Source of the DNA: Rapana venosa
Lineage: Eukaryota > Mollusca > Gastropoda > Neogastropoda > Muricidae
DNA length: 64,000 nt
Reading direction: 5' to 3'
Assembly (NCBI GenBank): GCA_028751875.1
Contig: CM054153.1
Location: 7,520,150 to 7,584,149 of the forward strand
The notes under the pieces were generated by a model, which was not told the origin of the DNA, did no database searches, and worked only from the letters and a program-made list of their open reading frames with translations. This document shows, piece by piece, positions 22,622 through 34,790 of this stretch; positions within the stretch are counted from its first letter, which is position 1; each line of letters opens with the position of its first letter. A program made the position numbers and the translations under genes.

Positions 22622-23409
22622 GAAGAGGAAGTCTGCCTTAATAAAGTGGTTTACATGACACTGCAACATATTTAATCAATCAATCTCAGTGCCATTGTAT
22701 TTTTTGTAGTCTTGATCCCCTATGTTTGTTTTGATCTCAATGCTTGTTTTGATCTCAATCTTCAGCACTGTTATACAACTCTCTTTACAATCATGAATCT
22801 GAACAGAACATTATCCTTATTCAGTACCACACTAGTGACTGTCTACCTTCAACATTCTTTGAAAGGGAAAGAACTACCCTCTGTATATATACCTCTTCTC
22901 TACTGCTTCACACCTTGTCTGTATGCATGCAAAGATATGTACCAAACAGCATTATCATGCTTAAAAAAAAAACAACCACCACCAAACAACAAACACAAAA
23001 ACTATAATCAGCATTTTATTAAAGAACTACAAGAATTCTAAACTCTATCTTCTCTCAGAGTTAAAGTCATTTACCTTTTAAATCAACATCTATTTTGTAT
23101 GATTACTTAATAACCAAAACAATGCTACAGTATAAATTCTACAATTCATAAATGATCAAAACTACCAACATTACAGTATACATTTTTCTTCAATTACAGC
23201 TTAAATATACTAAATGACTAGTCCAAAAAATTGCAGCCAACCGGACACCTTTGCCATAATAAACATCATACTGTGATACGATGCCAGAGAAACATAATTA
23301 AATGCAAAGCTACTTTCATATCATGTATAATCTAGGACCCACACAAACAGGGAACCTTTCTGTGTTCTTTTTCACAGCATGTATGTATCATCTTCTCTGT
23401 TTTCCAATA
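22622..23409. other. Gene-free AT-rich interval
   Basis: Nothing recognisable; no gene, element or long simple repeat. Confidence 0.5.
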
Positions 23410-23900
23410 ACAGGTTTGTTTTCTACTCATGCAAAGGTAAGCTCACAACATAGCGGTCTTTTCCCCACAGGACAAAGAGTTGCCGGGGAAGAGATTAGAC
23501 AGCAGCCGCAGGTGTAATCACCAAATAATAGACCGACAAACCCTCCCAGCCTGACGTCAACCACAGGCCAGTCTTCAATATCACCTGGGCACAGCGGCAG
23601 CGCATCTGGCGCAGCTTTAATGACAATCAGCGGGCGGGAAACAGGCTGTAGGGACAGCGCCAAAAGACAGGCCTGGCAATTTGATGGCGCCTAATTGACA
23701 TGGCAGCTCCGCTCCTCACGAAGCTTGATGACCACAGCGGCAGCACTGAAAGACGAGCTCCAAAGCAGGAGATTAGCATCTGCCGTAGGTCTACGTAGGC
23801 GGTGCTGCCGGGAAAAATAAGTGTGGCCATCATCTGCCATCATTTTTATGACTGGTATGGTACTGCTGGAATGAGTCGCCTCAAACATTTCTGACATATC
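23410..23900. promoter_or_regulatory. Unique CpG-containing block, strongest enhancer-like candidate
   Basis: In AT-rich surroundings this 490-bp block is GC-balanced, free of simple repeats, and carries TTTAATGACAATCAGCGGG, GGCGCCTAATTGACATGG, GATTAGCATC and the palindrome CTACGTAG. Several overlapping frames are open on both strands, which argues against one real exon. I see no splice-flanked conserved peptide. A conserved developmental enhancer is the favoured reading, by inference. Confidence 0.3.
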
Positions 23901-23929
23901 CCCCAGTCTCCCTTATACTTTCTTTCTCC

Positions 23930-24010
23930 ACAACTCTGTGTGTGTGTGTGCGTGCACATGCGTGCTTGTGTGTGTGCGTGTGTGTATGCGCCTGTGTGTG
24001 TACATGTATA
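23930..24010. repeat. (GT)n-rich tract
   Basis: Imperfect GT microsatellite with GCGTGCACATGCG interruptions. Confidence 0.85.
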
Positions 24011-24749
24011 TATCATATTGCAGCGCAGCCAAAATTATTTACCTTCACATGCAAAAAACTGCATTATCATGTACAAGTGTAAGTGTGCACTTGATAACAT
24101 AAAATGGAACAGGCGTGTATCTGCCAAATCGAAAGACATCACAGACGTCTGATCATGATGAGAATAACAATGGCTCAGATGAAAAACTGACCATCTTCCC
24201 TCATGTTTATATTATAGACTTGCCGATCACAAGAACCCTATCAGCACTAGAACTGCATCAAGGGAGAACTATTTAAACTTGAGTGGTATAAAAATGGTGA
24301 TGATTATTGGCATGCACAATGATTATTGGCATGTACAATGTATGCATAGGCATGCATGTGTGTACCTGTGTGAGTATAGGACTAGGAGTGAATGAGTGAT
24401 TGTGTGCATGCAAATGTTCAAGTGTGTGATGTGCTTTTGTACATGATTGTATGCATGCTTGTACATGCTCAGGCAAACGCAGAGTCCAAGTGTACCTGTG
24501 CAATCAAGTCTATATCCAACAACTGGCTATGCAAGATACCACCACCCATCCACACCCCACCCACCCACACCATATCTAATCCTGAACTTCCTAAGCAACC
24601 ATCTAATTCTGGAGATTAAAAAAAAAGGAATAGTCATACTCTCCAATCAGTTGCCCTCACATAAGCCAGTACTGCAACACCACTGGCCTTGTATTAAGAG
24701 CTTCAAAGTTAACGAACCAGTCGAAACTTGCAACACCCCCCAAACGCTC

Positions 24750-25240
24750 ATGTATAATTCAAAGTTTGCCCGTGAGGCCGGGCCAGCCAGCCCACCGACA
24801 GGGAGAGGGGATAAAAGGTGTCTGAAAGGTGGTGTGGAGGGAGAGAAACAAGGGAGGGTGGGTGGATTGTCACTGACAGGCTGCTGGCTGCCACAGCAGC
24901 AAGCAAGCAAGCAAGCAAGCAAGGACAACCACCTGAGGGGAGTCGGGTGGCAGCAGCCACCCCCCTTTGTTTTTCCTCCCCTGGAGGGAGGGGAAGAGGG
25001 GAAGGGCAGGATGGCAGCCATCGATCGTGGGCTTTTTCCACCCTGAGTTTTTATTGATTCCAGCAAGTGGTCCCCCTCTCCTACCCCTCTCCTGTACCAC
25101 ACACGCACACACACCTGAACGCCACCTCAGCCCGGCAGATGATCGATCTGCTGGGTCACCCCATGTCTGCTGGAGTGGTGGAAGTTTGCCGATTGAAGCA
25201 TGGCTCTGGCTTGTCCAGCAGCTTAAGGCCATGGAAATAT
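24750..25240. promoter_or_regulatory. GC-rich block, possible promoter or enhancer
   Basis: A GC-rich stretch with GATAAAAG, GCAGCCATCGATCGTGGG and GATGATCGATCTGCTGGGTC, plus a short (CAAG)n tract near 24900. Frames on both strands are open because of base composition. No recognised protein and no convincing exon. Confidence 0.2.
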
Positions 25241-25891
25241 GGAAGGGAGGGGCATCACCTTAGGCTGTTGTTTTTTTTCTTCCATGCATCTCTGACAAAG
25301 AAAACACTATCTCCCACTACATCCCCTAGTGCTTCTGAGACAGACTTTATTGCAAAATTGAGTAACACTTTTAATGTACTTCCTTCCTTGCTATTTCAGT
25401 ATTTGGTGTAAAAGTGTACCTTAAAAATTAACAACATGAAACAAGTATTCCGATGACTTTGGGAAGCAAAGCTTTCTTTTTTCTTTTGTTTTTATTTGTT
25501 TAGGGGGGGGTGTCATTTTAAAAAAAAAAAATGCATGCATTTGCATATGCATCTATAAAGTATAATTCACTTATGACTATGAGTGAGCATATATACTTAA
25601 ATGCACACTATCACACCATCAAATGGTGAAGGTAGCCAGATATGAATCAGTGGATGCATGTCTACCAGTACCACATCCCTCTGTGCAGTTATGCCTGCCT
25701 TGCATTGCACATGTTACTAATGCAGATTGAGTGCCTATGAATGGCCATGTGTGCACATGTGCACTTCATATATTATATATATTTATATGTGGAGGGTGGA
25801 GAAGTGAGGGTTTACAGCATATGTGTACGTACAGATTGGTGCATGCCTGTAAACACACACACCATTGCCAACTAACATACTGTCTCTCATC

Positions 25892-25893
<2 letters not shown>
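25241..25893. other. Gene-free interval
   Basis: AT-rich with a G run near 25503 and TGCATGCAT words; nothing coding. Confidence 0.5.

Positions 25894-25928
<35 letters not shown>
25894..25928. repeat. (TA)n microsatellite
   Basis: About 17 perfect TA units. Confidence 0.97.
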
Positions 25929-25929
<1 letters not shown>

Positions 25930-26837
25930 GCACATAATTTTCACTGCCTGCCAACATTTGTTATATTCAGACTGCAAATGCTAACTTTCCTATAAAAGAG
26001 ATAATGTCCACCGACTCGGAATCACCATCCAAAACCCAGACTTCCATTTCCAGTTTTCACCTATAGCAGGTTGCCGCATTTCATCTACATCGAAAGAGAT
26101 CCCCCATTTCCTCTACTGTGGGATTGGTTTCCAATAATCAGTTTCCAATTCCAGTTTCCGCCAACACCAGGTTCACATGTTCCTTCGAACAAGGCTGGCT
26201 ATCCACCATAAAAGACGTACTTCGCAAAGCCATCATGTGTGTCGCAGGTGCAAAGATCCAATCTGGGGTGGACAAAGATTCATCTTCCCCTCACAGAAGT
26301 CAGAGAGCCCTTCCTCTCCTCCACCCTCCTCCCCTGATGCCTTGCAATGGTCAAGCAGACTTAGTCAAAGGTTACCACGGAAACCACACCCAGTTAGGGA
26401 GGAAATTACACTAGGCAGAAAGGTCTTGTTGCTACACTGCTGTGATCAAGCCCAGGAAAACAGATCCAAACTCCGGTAAGAGCAATGGTCACTTATTTGT
26501 TACTGCCAATGTGAACTGACAGCGGGTGACTAACTTTCTTGAGAATGACTCGGTGAACGAAGAAAAATGTAGAAGCTAACAGAAGTATGCCAATGTGCAT
26601 ATGCATGTGATGCATTTAGTTTTTTTTGCTTTTGTTTTAAATAAAGAATACTAGATAAACAAGACTAGTTAAGATTTCATTATATCAAAGTATCATAGCA
26701 CAACTGTGATTTTGTGGGCATGGGGTGGGACAAAGAGGAATGGAGAAAAGGCTGCATGTCTGTCAGTTTCTTCCTGCAGAGAATTGTGCCTATTTTCTAT
26801 GCATATTATATCTGTGTATGCATGTCTGTATCATGTG
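25929..26837. other. Gene-free interval
   Basis: Contains a run of similar words (TTTCCAGTTTTC, GTTTCCAATAATCAGTTTCC, CAATTCCAGTTTCC) near 26045-26160. No gene is supported. Confidence 0.45.
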
Positions 26838-26848
26838 TGTGCGCATGT

Positions 26849-26889
<41 letters not shown>

Positions 26890-26900
26890 TGTGTGTGCTT
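26838..26900. repeat. (GT)n(GA)n(GT)n microsatellite
   Basis: A compound dinucleotide array similar in design to that at 3067. Confidence 0.95.
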
Positions 26901-28499
26901 GCATGTTGGTATGAGATTTCATGTGCTCACACATGCAGAACACGTGTGGAAGCATAATTTCCACCCAAAATTATTCATACAAAGGGCTCACAACCACAAT
27001 ACTTTCCCAGTAAAAAAAAGATCAGTATCAACTGAAAAGAAACTAGCCTCCAATTACCACTTTTTAGTGCTAATTTACCCGTATGCTAGAAGTATGTATG
27101 GTATTACTGTTGAGCATGCAACAGTATATTGTGTGTAGCTACCAGCAACAAACAGATAGCACAAGAGGGTCATAACACAGGTGTAAGAGATCTAGCACCT
27201 ACAGTGAAGGGAGAGTACCTACAGTGAAGGGAGTGTCACTTTCCAGTCAAATAAGAATAACTGAACTCTTCCTTTTCTCCCATCTTCCCACCAAGAAAAC
27301 CATCAAATGGTTAGAAAATGATACAAGCAAACCCCCACCCTGTTCCCCCACTAAAAAAGTCTTTGCTGATTGAAAGCCAGTAAACTGCAACCAGGCTGGG
27401 TTAAGAACAATCAACTGACAGGACCTGCTCAGGCTTTTTAGTTCTTTTATGGCTGAAATGAACTGGGAGATAAGAAGGCACATACAGGTGAGGATCCAGA
27501 TTGTTTGCACAGCTTACCGGCATGTGTCTGCTTGCTGATGCATTTCAAAGTGGGAGGGAAAACAGCTTAAAGGGTTCAAAATACAGGAGGGGCAGGAGGC
27601 AGTCTGCACGAGCTGTTCCCATGACATTTCTTTCCTTTTCTTGTTTTAGAATACTTTCCTTAACACATGGTTTTCTGGGTAATTTTTCATTACTTCTCTT
27701 CAGACTGGTTTCCAAAGCCTGACTTTCCATACAAGCTTTGTTTGAGGAGTAAGTCATTTAAAATCTTTTTGGCCAGTTCTAGTTTCTGAAGCTCGAAACC
27801 ATTACTGCATTAGTGTTATACAATGTGATAAGAAAAAAATCCATTTCAAGACATTACTACAAACTTCGTATGCATTGTGTGCGTGTATTGTTAAAGATTG
27901 TAAAGGACTGAAGTTATTCCACTTAAAATCTATGCAATTTCTTGCTGTGTCTCATGTAGTAAACCACTGCTGCTGCCACCATTCAAATTTATTTTTCCTT
28001 CTGCTAATGACAAGCAAGAAATTATTCCCTGTTGTTACTTTCCCTGACCAATCTAAATCCCCAATGGTTGATCAAGATGAAAATTAATAGTGCTTGTGAT
28101 TGTTCAACGTAGAAATTGATAATTAATTACTAACCCCTAACTTGTTGGGGAGGCCAACCTTTGATAGTTGATACTAATCTGATTAATGGTTAAGGTTTCT
28201 ACTTGGCCAGATTTTGTTCTTGCACTTTTGGCATGCCTGTCAAAGGTTCAAATTATAGCGAAGCAGACTGTAAAATACAAACAGAATGCCCCCTCACCTC
28301 CAATTTGGGATGGGGCGTGAAAAAGGCTATGTCATGGCTAGAGAGAATAGGGGCAGCAGAGAAGTTTAATTACTATTCTGTCCTCAATTAAAATAGCACT
28401 TCATGTTGAGTGAATTTACATAATTTTTTTTTCTATGTCAAAATAGCATGACCTTTTATTTTTAATCACATGACAAATTTCTAGCCACACATCAAACTA
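26901..28499. other. Gene-free interval
   Basis: No gene is supported. A 20-bp direct repeat with the word ACCTACAGTGAAGGGAG occurs twice near 27197-27235. A weak tRNA-like stretch near 28180-28260 (TGGTTAAGG, AGGTTCAAAT) could be an old SINE. Confidence 0.4.
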
Positions 28500-28740
28500 G
28501 GCTGAAGTGAATAGTACGGCAAAACGTGACTGCAATCCTCTTTAATCTCCCATGATCTCCTCATCCTATCACCACAATAGTGGCTCTCCTCTACACCTGC
28601 TCGGCCTGGTTCTGACACGTGAGGCCACTAATTAAAAATGACCGACAAAATCTACATTCACCTTCAATGACTCCAGCCCAATCAGAAGACCGAGCAATCG
28701 TTCTCTTTCCTTACTGTCAGTTTCTACGATGTAAAATGTT
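28500..28740. promoter_or_regulatory. Unique block, candidate conserved non-coding element
   Basis: Contains AATCCTCTTTAATCTCCC, GGCCACTAATTAAAAATGAC and CCAATCAGAAG in a GC-balanced context between AT-rich flanks. Homeodomain-like (TAATTA) and CCAAT words are visible; function is inferred only. Confidence 0.2.
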
Positions 28741-30009
28741 GAGAAAAGGAAGGCAGTTTGTAAAATTTCATTCCTTCATTTAATCTGTTGTCTTTTAGAA
28801 GTTCTAGTGAATCAACTATACGAAAACTGAAGTCAAGCACACAGTTACAGAAGTTTTCATGAATATGTATTCTATCTTATGGGTTCCAGAAAATTTTGTC
28901 TTCTTCAGTTAACTACAGCACTTGATCATCAACTATGATTTTTTCTTTACTGTGCAGAATTATAAAGGGAGGTTTATTTTTCTATGCAAGGCTTCCTTTT
29001 TTTAAGGCTGTAATTACAGTTTGACTTCAGAATACACACAGCTTGCAACAGGTGAATTTGATAATCAGCTTTAAAGTATTTCAGGAAGCAAAATCCATAC
29101 TATTTTCAGTCTCCAATTTCACAAACTGAGCAGCGAATCTCTGAAGCTATTAACAGCAAATTAAACCAGTCATTTCCTTTTTTACCCATCCTGTCTGAGT
29201 TTTACCCAATTCAAGGTAGGAAATGAATTCCTGAGGGAATGATCATGTTCCCTTTTCTCATCCCTCCTTTTACACAATCACGTGCAAACGCAGGTGCGCA
29301 CACACATTTGTGCGCACACACACTCAACTGTTTGGGAGAGAAAATGAATTGAACTGGAACAGCCGGACGACAGAGGCTGGCTGAACATGCAAAATTGATG
29401 AGCACTCCTTTCGACAGACGGATCAAAGTTTGACAACGTCAGCTGGAAGCCATGGCTCTGGCCAGAACAGGCAAAGATGATCAAACATTTACGACCCATC
29501 GTGCTCCTACCCTGTTCTGCCCAAATCTGCCACTTCCACACGCACATGCATGGCATAGGACTGTCATGCTATTGCCTTGGTCTGATTTAAGTTCCGTGTT
29601 AAGCGAATGTCACATTGTCTTAAACCATCCCTGCCCAGCACTTGCTCACTTTTCCTCAAACACATCACAGGCATACACTTCAATTTGAAAAATCCTAACC
29701 AAGGGTGAAACACAAGCTCAAGACTTGCTTTCGACTGAACAGGAAAACCATGAAGCCTGACGATGTGTGTGTGATCATGGGGATCTCGGTGGGTTGATCC
29801 TCTAGTCTAGTGCATCTTTTAGTTGGCAAAAGCTATGTAAATGTTAACACAATAAGTACAAGGAAAATTGCAGAAGATGGAAATGCACAAAATAAAGGGA
29901 CAGAAATGTGAAAATTCCCACAGCATTTTGTGTTACCATGGAAAAAGAAGGGAGGGAGCTGGGGTGGGGGGGGGAGGGGGTTAGATGTAGGGAGAAAGGG
30001 AAGGCAGGT
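28741..30009. other. Gene-free interval
   Basis: No gene is supported. At 29270-29560 a mixed-composition segment includes a CA tract and several open frames with no family resemblance. A G-rich tract lies near 29965-29980. Confidence 0.45.
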
Positions 30010-30350
30010 GCTGAGGTCCACCACGGCAGATGTTTGCACTATGATGAAGACAACAATGAGCTGTAATCTTCAACAAGCTAATGGACTGACCGGTATTAGC
30101 CAGGACTAATAATCTGGCTCTGCCTTGTTGTATGTACCGCTGTCTCCAGTCAGTCCCAGATTAATGGACTTGCACAATGGACAGCTAATGAGCAAACTAG
30201 GTGATTTTCATGCTTCTGCTGGTCTTCCTTTCTACTCTCCAGCAAACCACTAAATGGTCGTGTTTTATTACTGAGTAAAGCAGGCAAACCTATGACATAG
30301 TGTAGGAGGAAACTAACGAATGTACATCTCCCTGGATGAGCGTACATTAT
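30010..30350. promoter_or_regulatory. Homeodomain/SOX-word cluster, candidate enhancer
   Basis: Within about 150 bp (30047-30200) there are AAGCTAATGGAC, GACTAATAATC, AGATTAATGGAC and CAGCTAATGAGC, interspersed with ACAATGG-type words (ACAATGAG, ACAATGGACAG). TAAT cores and CAAT(G/G) words match homeodomain and SOX consensus sites. Clustering is visible in the sequence; the regulatory role is inferred. Confidence 0.3.
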
Positions 30351-31138
30351 AATGATTATTAAAAGAAAAAAATATGAAAGAATGAACTCTGTTCAAACAA
30401 CATCATTTTACATTATGATTATCTTCATATCAAATGTCTCATTAACTTTACATTTTTTACCTTAAAAAAAAAGAAGTTTCATCCTAAAACCATGTTTTAC
30501 CCATCTCTAAAAACATCGGCCACCCTCTCTCTCAAAGACAGCTAACTGCTGAGCTGTGGGTTGTTGTTTTTTCAAATACTGAAATAGTCCATGATCTTCT
30601 GTAAGTCTTTACCATGTCACTTAAACACAAATAAAGTATCTAGATCTACAGTCTACTTTCCAAAACCAATATAAAAAAGAATGTAACTAAAAACTTGCCC
30701 TTATCAACATCAAGCTGAACTGCAAGTCTGTACCTTCTTCCAACAAGCTTCTTTGAAAATCTTTGGAAAGCAACCATCCCCATCTCTACGTCAATCAATC
30801 AGCGAAACAAGATGGAAAGAAGAAAATGGGGAGGGGAGACTAGAAAGAGGAGGCAGAGGGAGGGGTGGGAGAGGAGGGAGAGCATTCTTTTCCATCTCCC
30901 CTCTTCTTTCTCCCCAGGGGAAACACACCCCTTCTTCCTCCTCCCTCCCTTCACCGTCACAGTTCATCTGAGCACAATGAGCGTGCAGAGCTAATCCTTG
31001 GTGAAAGCAGCGTACCCGGAGACCAGCAGCTGGAACAATGGCCCGGCGGCCAAAGCGGATCTATGAATCGAAGACTTCGGATACAACAAAAACAATGGAC
31101 AGGAAGATTTTTTCTGGAACCTTTTCCCCAACCATGCG

Positions 31139-31142
<4 letters not shown>
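30351..31142. other. Gene-free interval
   Basis: A purine-rich then pyrimidine-rich segment (30830-30960) and a mixed block near 30960-31110 with GAGCTAATCCTTGG. Open frames that run into the CT array downstream are not supported as genes. Confidence 0.4.

Positions 31143-31200
<58 letters not shown>
31143..31200. repeat. (CT)n microsatellite
   Basis: About 29 perfect CT units, giving Leu-Ser or Arg-Glu frames on the two strands. Confidence 0.97.
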
Positions 31201-31204
<4 letters not shown>

Positions 31205-31850
31205 GTCTGTGATGTTTTCTCTCTGCCACTGGCGTTCCTTTTGTGGTCTACTTTACCTATTATTTACTAATAGCTACAGTATGAAGAGAGAAAAACAAGG
31301 CCCATTGTTTCTAGATACAAAAGCCAATAAGAAGAGAAGAGAGAAGATGAAAACAATTTTTGCACTGTTTCAGAACTTCAAGCAGCTTCGAAAACATTGT
31401 GGCAATTTTTTTGCATCTGAAAACTGTGAAGTTTTTAGGCTATAGAAACTTTCCCTCTCCTCTCCCATTATCTTCCATGCTCTCTCCTCTCTTGTTCCAC
31501 GGGATATAAGTTATAACACAAGACTGAGTTATACAGAAAATAAGCCTGGCTGCTTTGGAACTTACTTTAAAATAATAAATAAATAATTTGTATGCATGCA
31601 CACACGTTTGGGGAGGGGGGTTCTATACAGGAATGGCTAGGGGACAGGGGACTGCGTATACAGTTCTAAACTAAACCTGAATGCTTGGGAATTTTGTGGG
31701 GAGGTATTTTTTTCTCTTCATAATATAGGGAGGAGGGGGGGGGGGCACAAGAGTTTGGGGAAAGGGACATTTTTTTAACCAGTTAGAGGAAAGAGGTCCT
31801 TTTTTTTTTTTTTTTTTTAAACAACACACAATTCCTTATTTGCTGCTGGA
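31201..31850. other. Gene-free interval
   Basis: AT-rich DNA with a G run near 31735-31745 and a T run near 31800-31818. Confidence 0.5.
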
Positions 31851-31985
31851 CAATGCAGACTTACCAAAAATCAAGTACACCTATAGATGTATTTATCTTT
31901 TCTCTAAAAATAGCAAGGGCAATGCAGACTTAACAAAAATCAAGTACACCTATAGATGTATTTTTCTTTTCCCTAAAAATAGCAA
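31851..31985 (+). repeat. Two-copy tandem repeat, period 69
   Basis: CAATGCAGACTTA, CAAGTACACCTATAGATGTA and CTAAAAATAGCAA occur twice in direct order with only a few differences. Confidence 0.9.
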
Positions 31986-32319
31986 CAAAAAAGTTATCTT
32001 GTAAATATTTTTTACATGTTCTTTTCATGAATAGCTTCACAAGTTTGTAAGCTTTACCCTAGATTAGGACAAATGAAAATAAACTGGATATATCAGGCCA
32101 ACAAACTGCTTATTAATTAAATCTAATATCTGTGTGAATGCATAGTAGTTTGGGTTTTTTTTAATGTCACTGTGGGAGACAAATGAAATGGATCATATTT
32201 TACTACTTCTTTAAGCACTGGCAAGACAGTAGAGAGGGGAAATAATGGGGGTGGGGGGAACCCCACAAAACAAAAACAGCAAAACTATGCACTTTACGAA
32301 TTAAATTAAATAGACAAAA

Positions 32320-32562
32320 AAACGTAAACTTAAACAGTATGGGCATGTCACAAGATCCAAAGGACTTGCAAAGACAGTTTTACAAGGCACTGTCCAAGGA
32401 GGAAGAAGAAAATGCAGACCAAGGAAGAGCTGGGCGGATAACATCAGCAAATGGACAGGCCTAGAACTCAACAAAACCCTGAGAAAGGCAGAACAGAGAG
32501 AGGAATGGAGGGAACTGGTTGTTGAGTCTTTGAGGGTGCCCCCACGGTCGTCAGACTACGGG

Positions 32563-32568
<6 letters not shown>
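32320..32568 (+). pseudogene. 3' end of a non-LTR retrotransposon ORF (family L-A)
   Basis: An open frame from 32320 reads RKLKQYGHVTRSKGLAKTV and continues with GGRRKCRPRKSWADNISKWT and GLELNKTLRKAEQREEWREL, the C-terminal tail common behind many LINE reverse transcriptases. It has no internal stop, but no RT domain precedes it, so it is a 5'-truncated copy. The 3' tip (GTCGTCAGACTACGGGACAG) runs into the GA microsatellite at 32569. The clade is not resolved. Confidence 0.75.

Positions 32569-32628
<60 letters not shown>
32569..32628. repeat. (GA)n array fused to a LINE 3' tail
   Basis: GA units begin immediately after GGGACAGATA, the LINE terminus seen again at 46050-46075, where the tail is (GATA)n instead. 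Confidence 0.93.
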
Positions 32629-32964
32629 GAAAAAAATAGTAAAATGAGAGAAATAGAAAACTGAAGTCCTATCAAAAAAAAAGTGAAAAAGAGAAAGCTG
32701 TGGAAAATCAAGATATTCTACTTGGTTGCCATATATGCAGGGATGCGAGTGAGTTGAGAGAGTGAGTGAGTGAGAGAGATTCAGAAAGAGGAGAGAGTGG
32801 AATGTGTGTGTGTGGTGCAAGTGCATATAGGTCCCAGTATCTGTTCACACAGATGCTGTAAAATGTACACTTTTTCTTTTTTGACAACTATTATTCTATA
32901 TCATTTCAAAACAACCCTCCAAAAAGTGATACATTTTTATTTCAAAGTTATTTTGAATGTATTT

Positions 32965-33717
32965 TCATTTCTGTGCTAAAAAGAACCAAGCACTAATTTT
33001 TCATTTCATAGGGAGTAAAAGTAGTCACCACATGGAGAAAACAAATCCACATACAATCATGGATAGAGATTATTTTTACCAAATAAAAAGTTCTATAAGA
33101 AAAACTTTACTTTTTAATTACTTAATCCCTATTACTTTCCCTTATTTCTTTTTTTTTTTAGGGGGTGGTGGTGGTAAAAAAGATAATCACACACAACTCT
33201 TCAAAGCAGATAGAGGCATTTCTGTGCTAAAATGAACCAAGCACTAATTTTCATTTCATAGGGAGTAAAAGTAGTCACCACATGGAGAAAACAAATCCAC
33301 ATACAATATGGATAGAGATTATTTTTACCAAATAAAAAGTTCTATAAGAAAAACTTTACTTTTTAATTACTTAATCCCTATTACTTTCCCTTATTTCTTT
33401 TTTTTTTTTTAGGGGGTGGTGGTGGTAAAAAAGATAATCACACACAACTCTTCAAAGCAGATAGAGGCATTTCTGTGCTAAAAAGAACCAAGCACTAATT
33501 TTCATTTCATAGGGAGTAAAAGTAGTCACCACATGGAGAAAACAAATCCACATACAATATGGATAGAGATTATTTTTACCAAATAAAAAGTTCTATAAGA
33601 AAAACTTTACTTTTTAATTACTTAATCCCTATTACTTTCCCTTATTTCTTTTTTTTTTTAGGGGGTGGTGGTGGTAAAAAAGATAATCACACACAACTCT
33701 TCAAAGCAGATAGAGGC
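32965..33717 (+). repeat. Three-copy tandem repeat, period about 251 bp
   Basis: Units begin with CATTTCTGTGCTAAAA at 32965, 33217 and 33468 and end with AAGCAGATAGAGGCA. Copies are almost identical apart from T-run length and single-base changes. Each unit holds a T run, the word GGGGGTGGTGGTGG and long AT-rich parts. No coding content; a recent local amplification. Confidence 0.95.
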
Positions 33718-33866
33718 AGCGATCAAAAAGCTTAACAGCACACTGAACGGAAGCAGGTACTGCACTAAGCTTTTGTCTCCAGTTGCCATGGAAGTGAGGT
33801 AACAATCAACACCACAAACACACTTTGATGTCTTTGTCAGCTTTTGCAACACCTTTCTTTTTCTAA

Positions 33867-33893
33867 CCCCCCCCCCCCCCCCCCCCCCCCCCC
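33867..33893. repeat. Poly-C tract
   Basis: 27 uninterrupted C. Confidence 0.97.
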
Positions 33894-34479
33894 TCCCTGA
33901 ATCTGTATCTTATTATAAGGATGCTGTTGCTATCCTGCTGCAACCCCTACTCCCTTTCTTTTCTTCTTTTTTTTTTAAATACAAAAACCGCACCTGATCT
34001 AACCCTTTCTGCATCACTTTCACCCGTTCATTATTTCTGCATTTAGCAATGTCAGGGAGTCAAATGCTACTGGTGAATTAAATGAGTCCCATACTGATTT
34101 ATTCATCTGAGACCAAGTTATTTTAAATATGCAGTTTCTCTTTTAGGAGGTCATATTTTTCTCTACATCGGATGCACAACATTTTCTGAAGAACATGGTA
34201 ATTAATAACTGCAGCACTAGCTGCCAATTTGAAACTTTTGATATTTTTAGAAAGTTTTCTTGAATATGAGTAAACAATAACAATGACATATGACCTTCCA
34301 TGTTCTAGGCATGTACACTGCACTAACAGAGATTTTTAAGGACAAAATATTGAAGCAATCTATCCTTTTAGTTTTATCCTACAAGAAGTGATTAAATTCA
34401 TCGCAATTGATCAGAAAAAATAGTATACTAAAAACACACCTTTTTTTTTTTAATTCAAGCTTCATCTTAATGTATTGAC
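33894..34479. other. Gene-free AT-rich interval
   Basis: Nothing recognisable. Confidence 0.5.
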
Positions 34480-34790
34480 GCATGACAGTGTGAATGTGTG
34501 GACACACATGAGCGACTGCTTCCATGTGTGTGTGTGTGTGAGTGCGTGCGTGCATGCATGCATGTGTGTGTGCCCAGTAATCTGCACAAACCCCACCCTT
34601 CCCTCCCACAACTTTTTCTTCAAAAGCAGTCTCCAACCAAAACCGGCCAGGCCAGTTTTCAAGCCAGCAGCACACGCATGCACGCACTTTCACACCCACA
34701 CCCTCCCCCCCCCCCCCTCTCTCTCTCTCTCTCCCCTCTCCTCTCTCTCTCTCTCTCTCTCTCCTCTCCACACACACACACCTCTCTGCT
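34480..34790. repeat. GT/CA-rich, poly-C and (CT)n compound region
   Basis: Imperfect GT array, a unique insert near 34580-34670, then CA-rich DNA, a C run (about 34706-34717) and CT arrays interrupted by CC. Confidence 0.9.

Noticed and set aside
24447..25232. 199-codon, 155-codon and 120-codon frames on both strands
   Set aside because: Mutually overlapping, composition-driven, no recognised domain and no splice support.
28180..28330. Possible tRNA-derived SINE
   Set aside because: Only weak A-box and B-box resemblance, no second copy and no conserved body; not strong enough to list as an element.
31038..31445. 135-codon frame starting MARRPKRIYES
   Set aside because: The start looks gene-like, but the middle is a CT microsatellite and the rest lacks any family resemblance.
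32965..33717. CRISPR-like or regulatory array
   Set aside because: Units are 250 bp, contiguous and without spacers: a plain tandem repeat in an animal genome.
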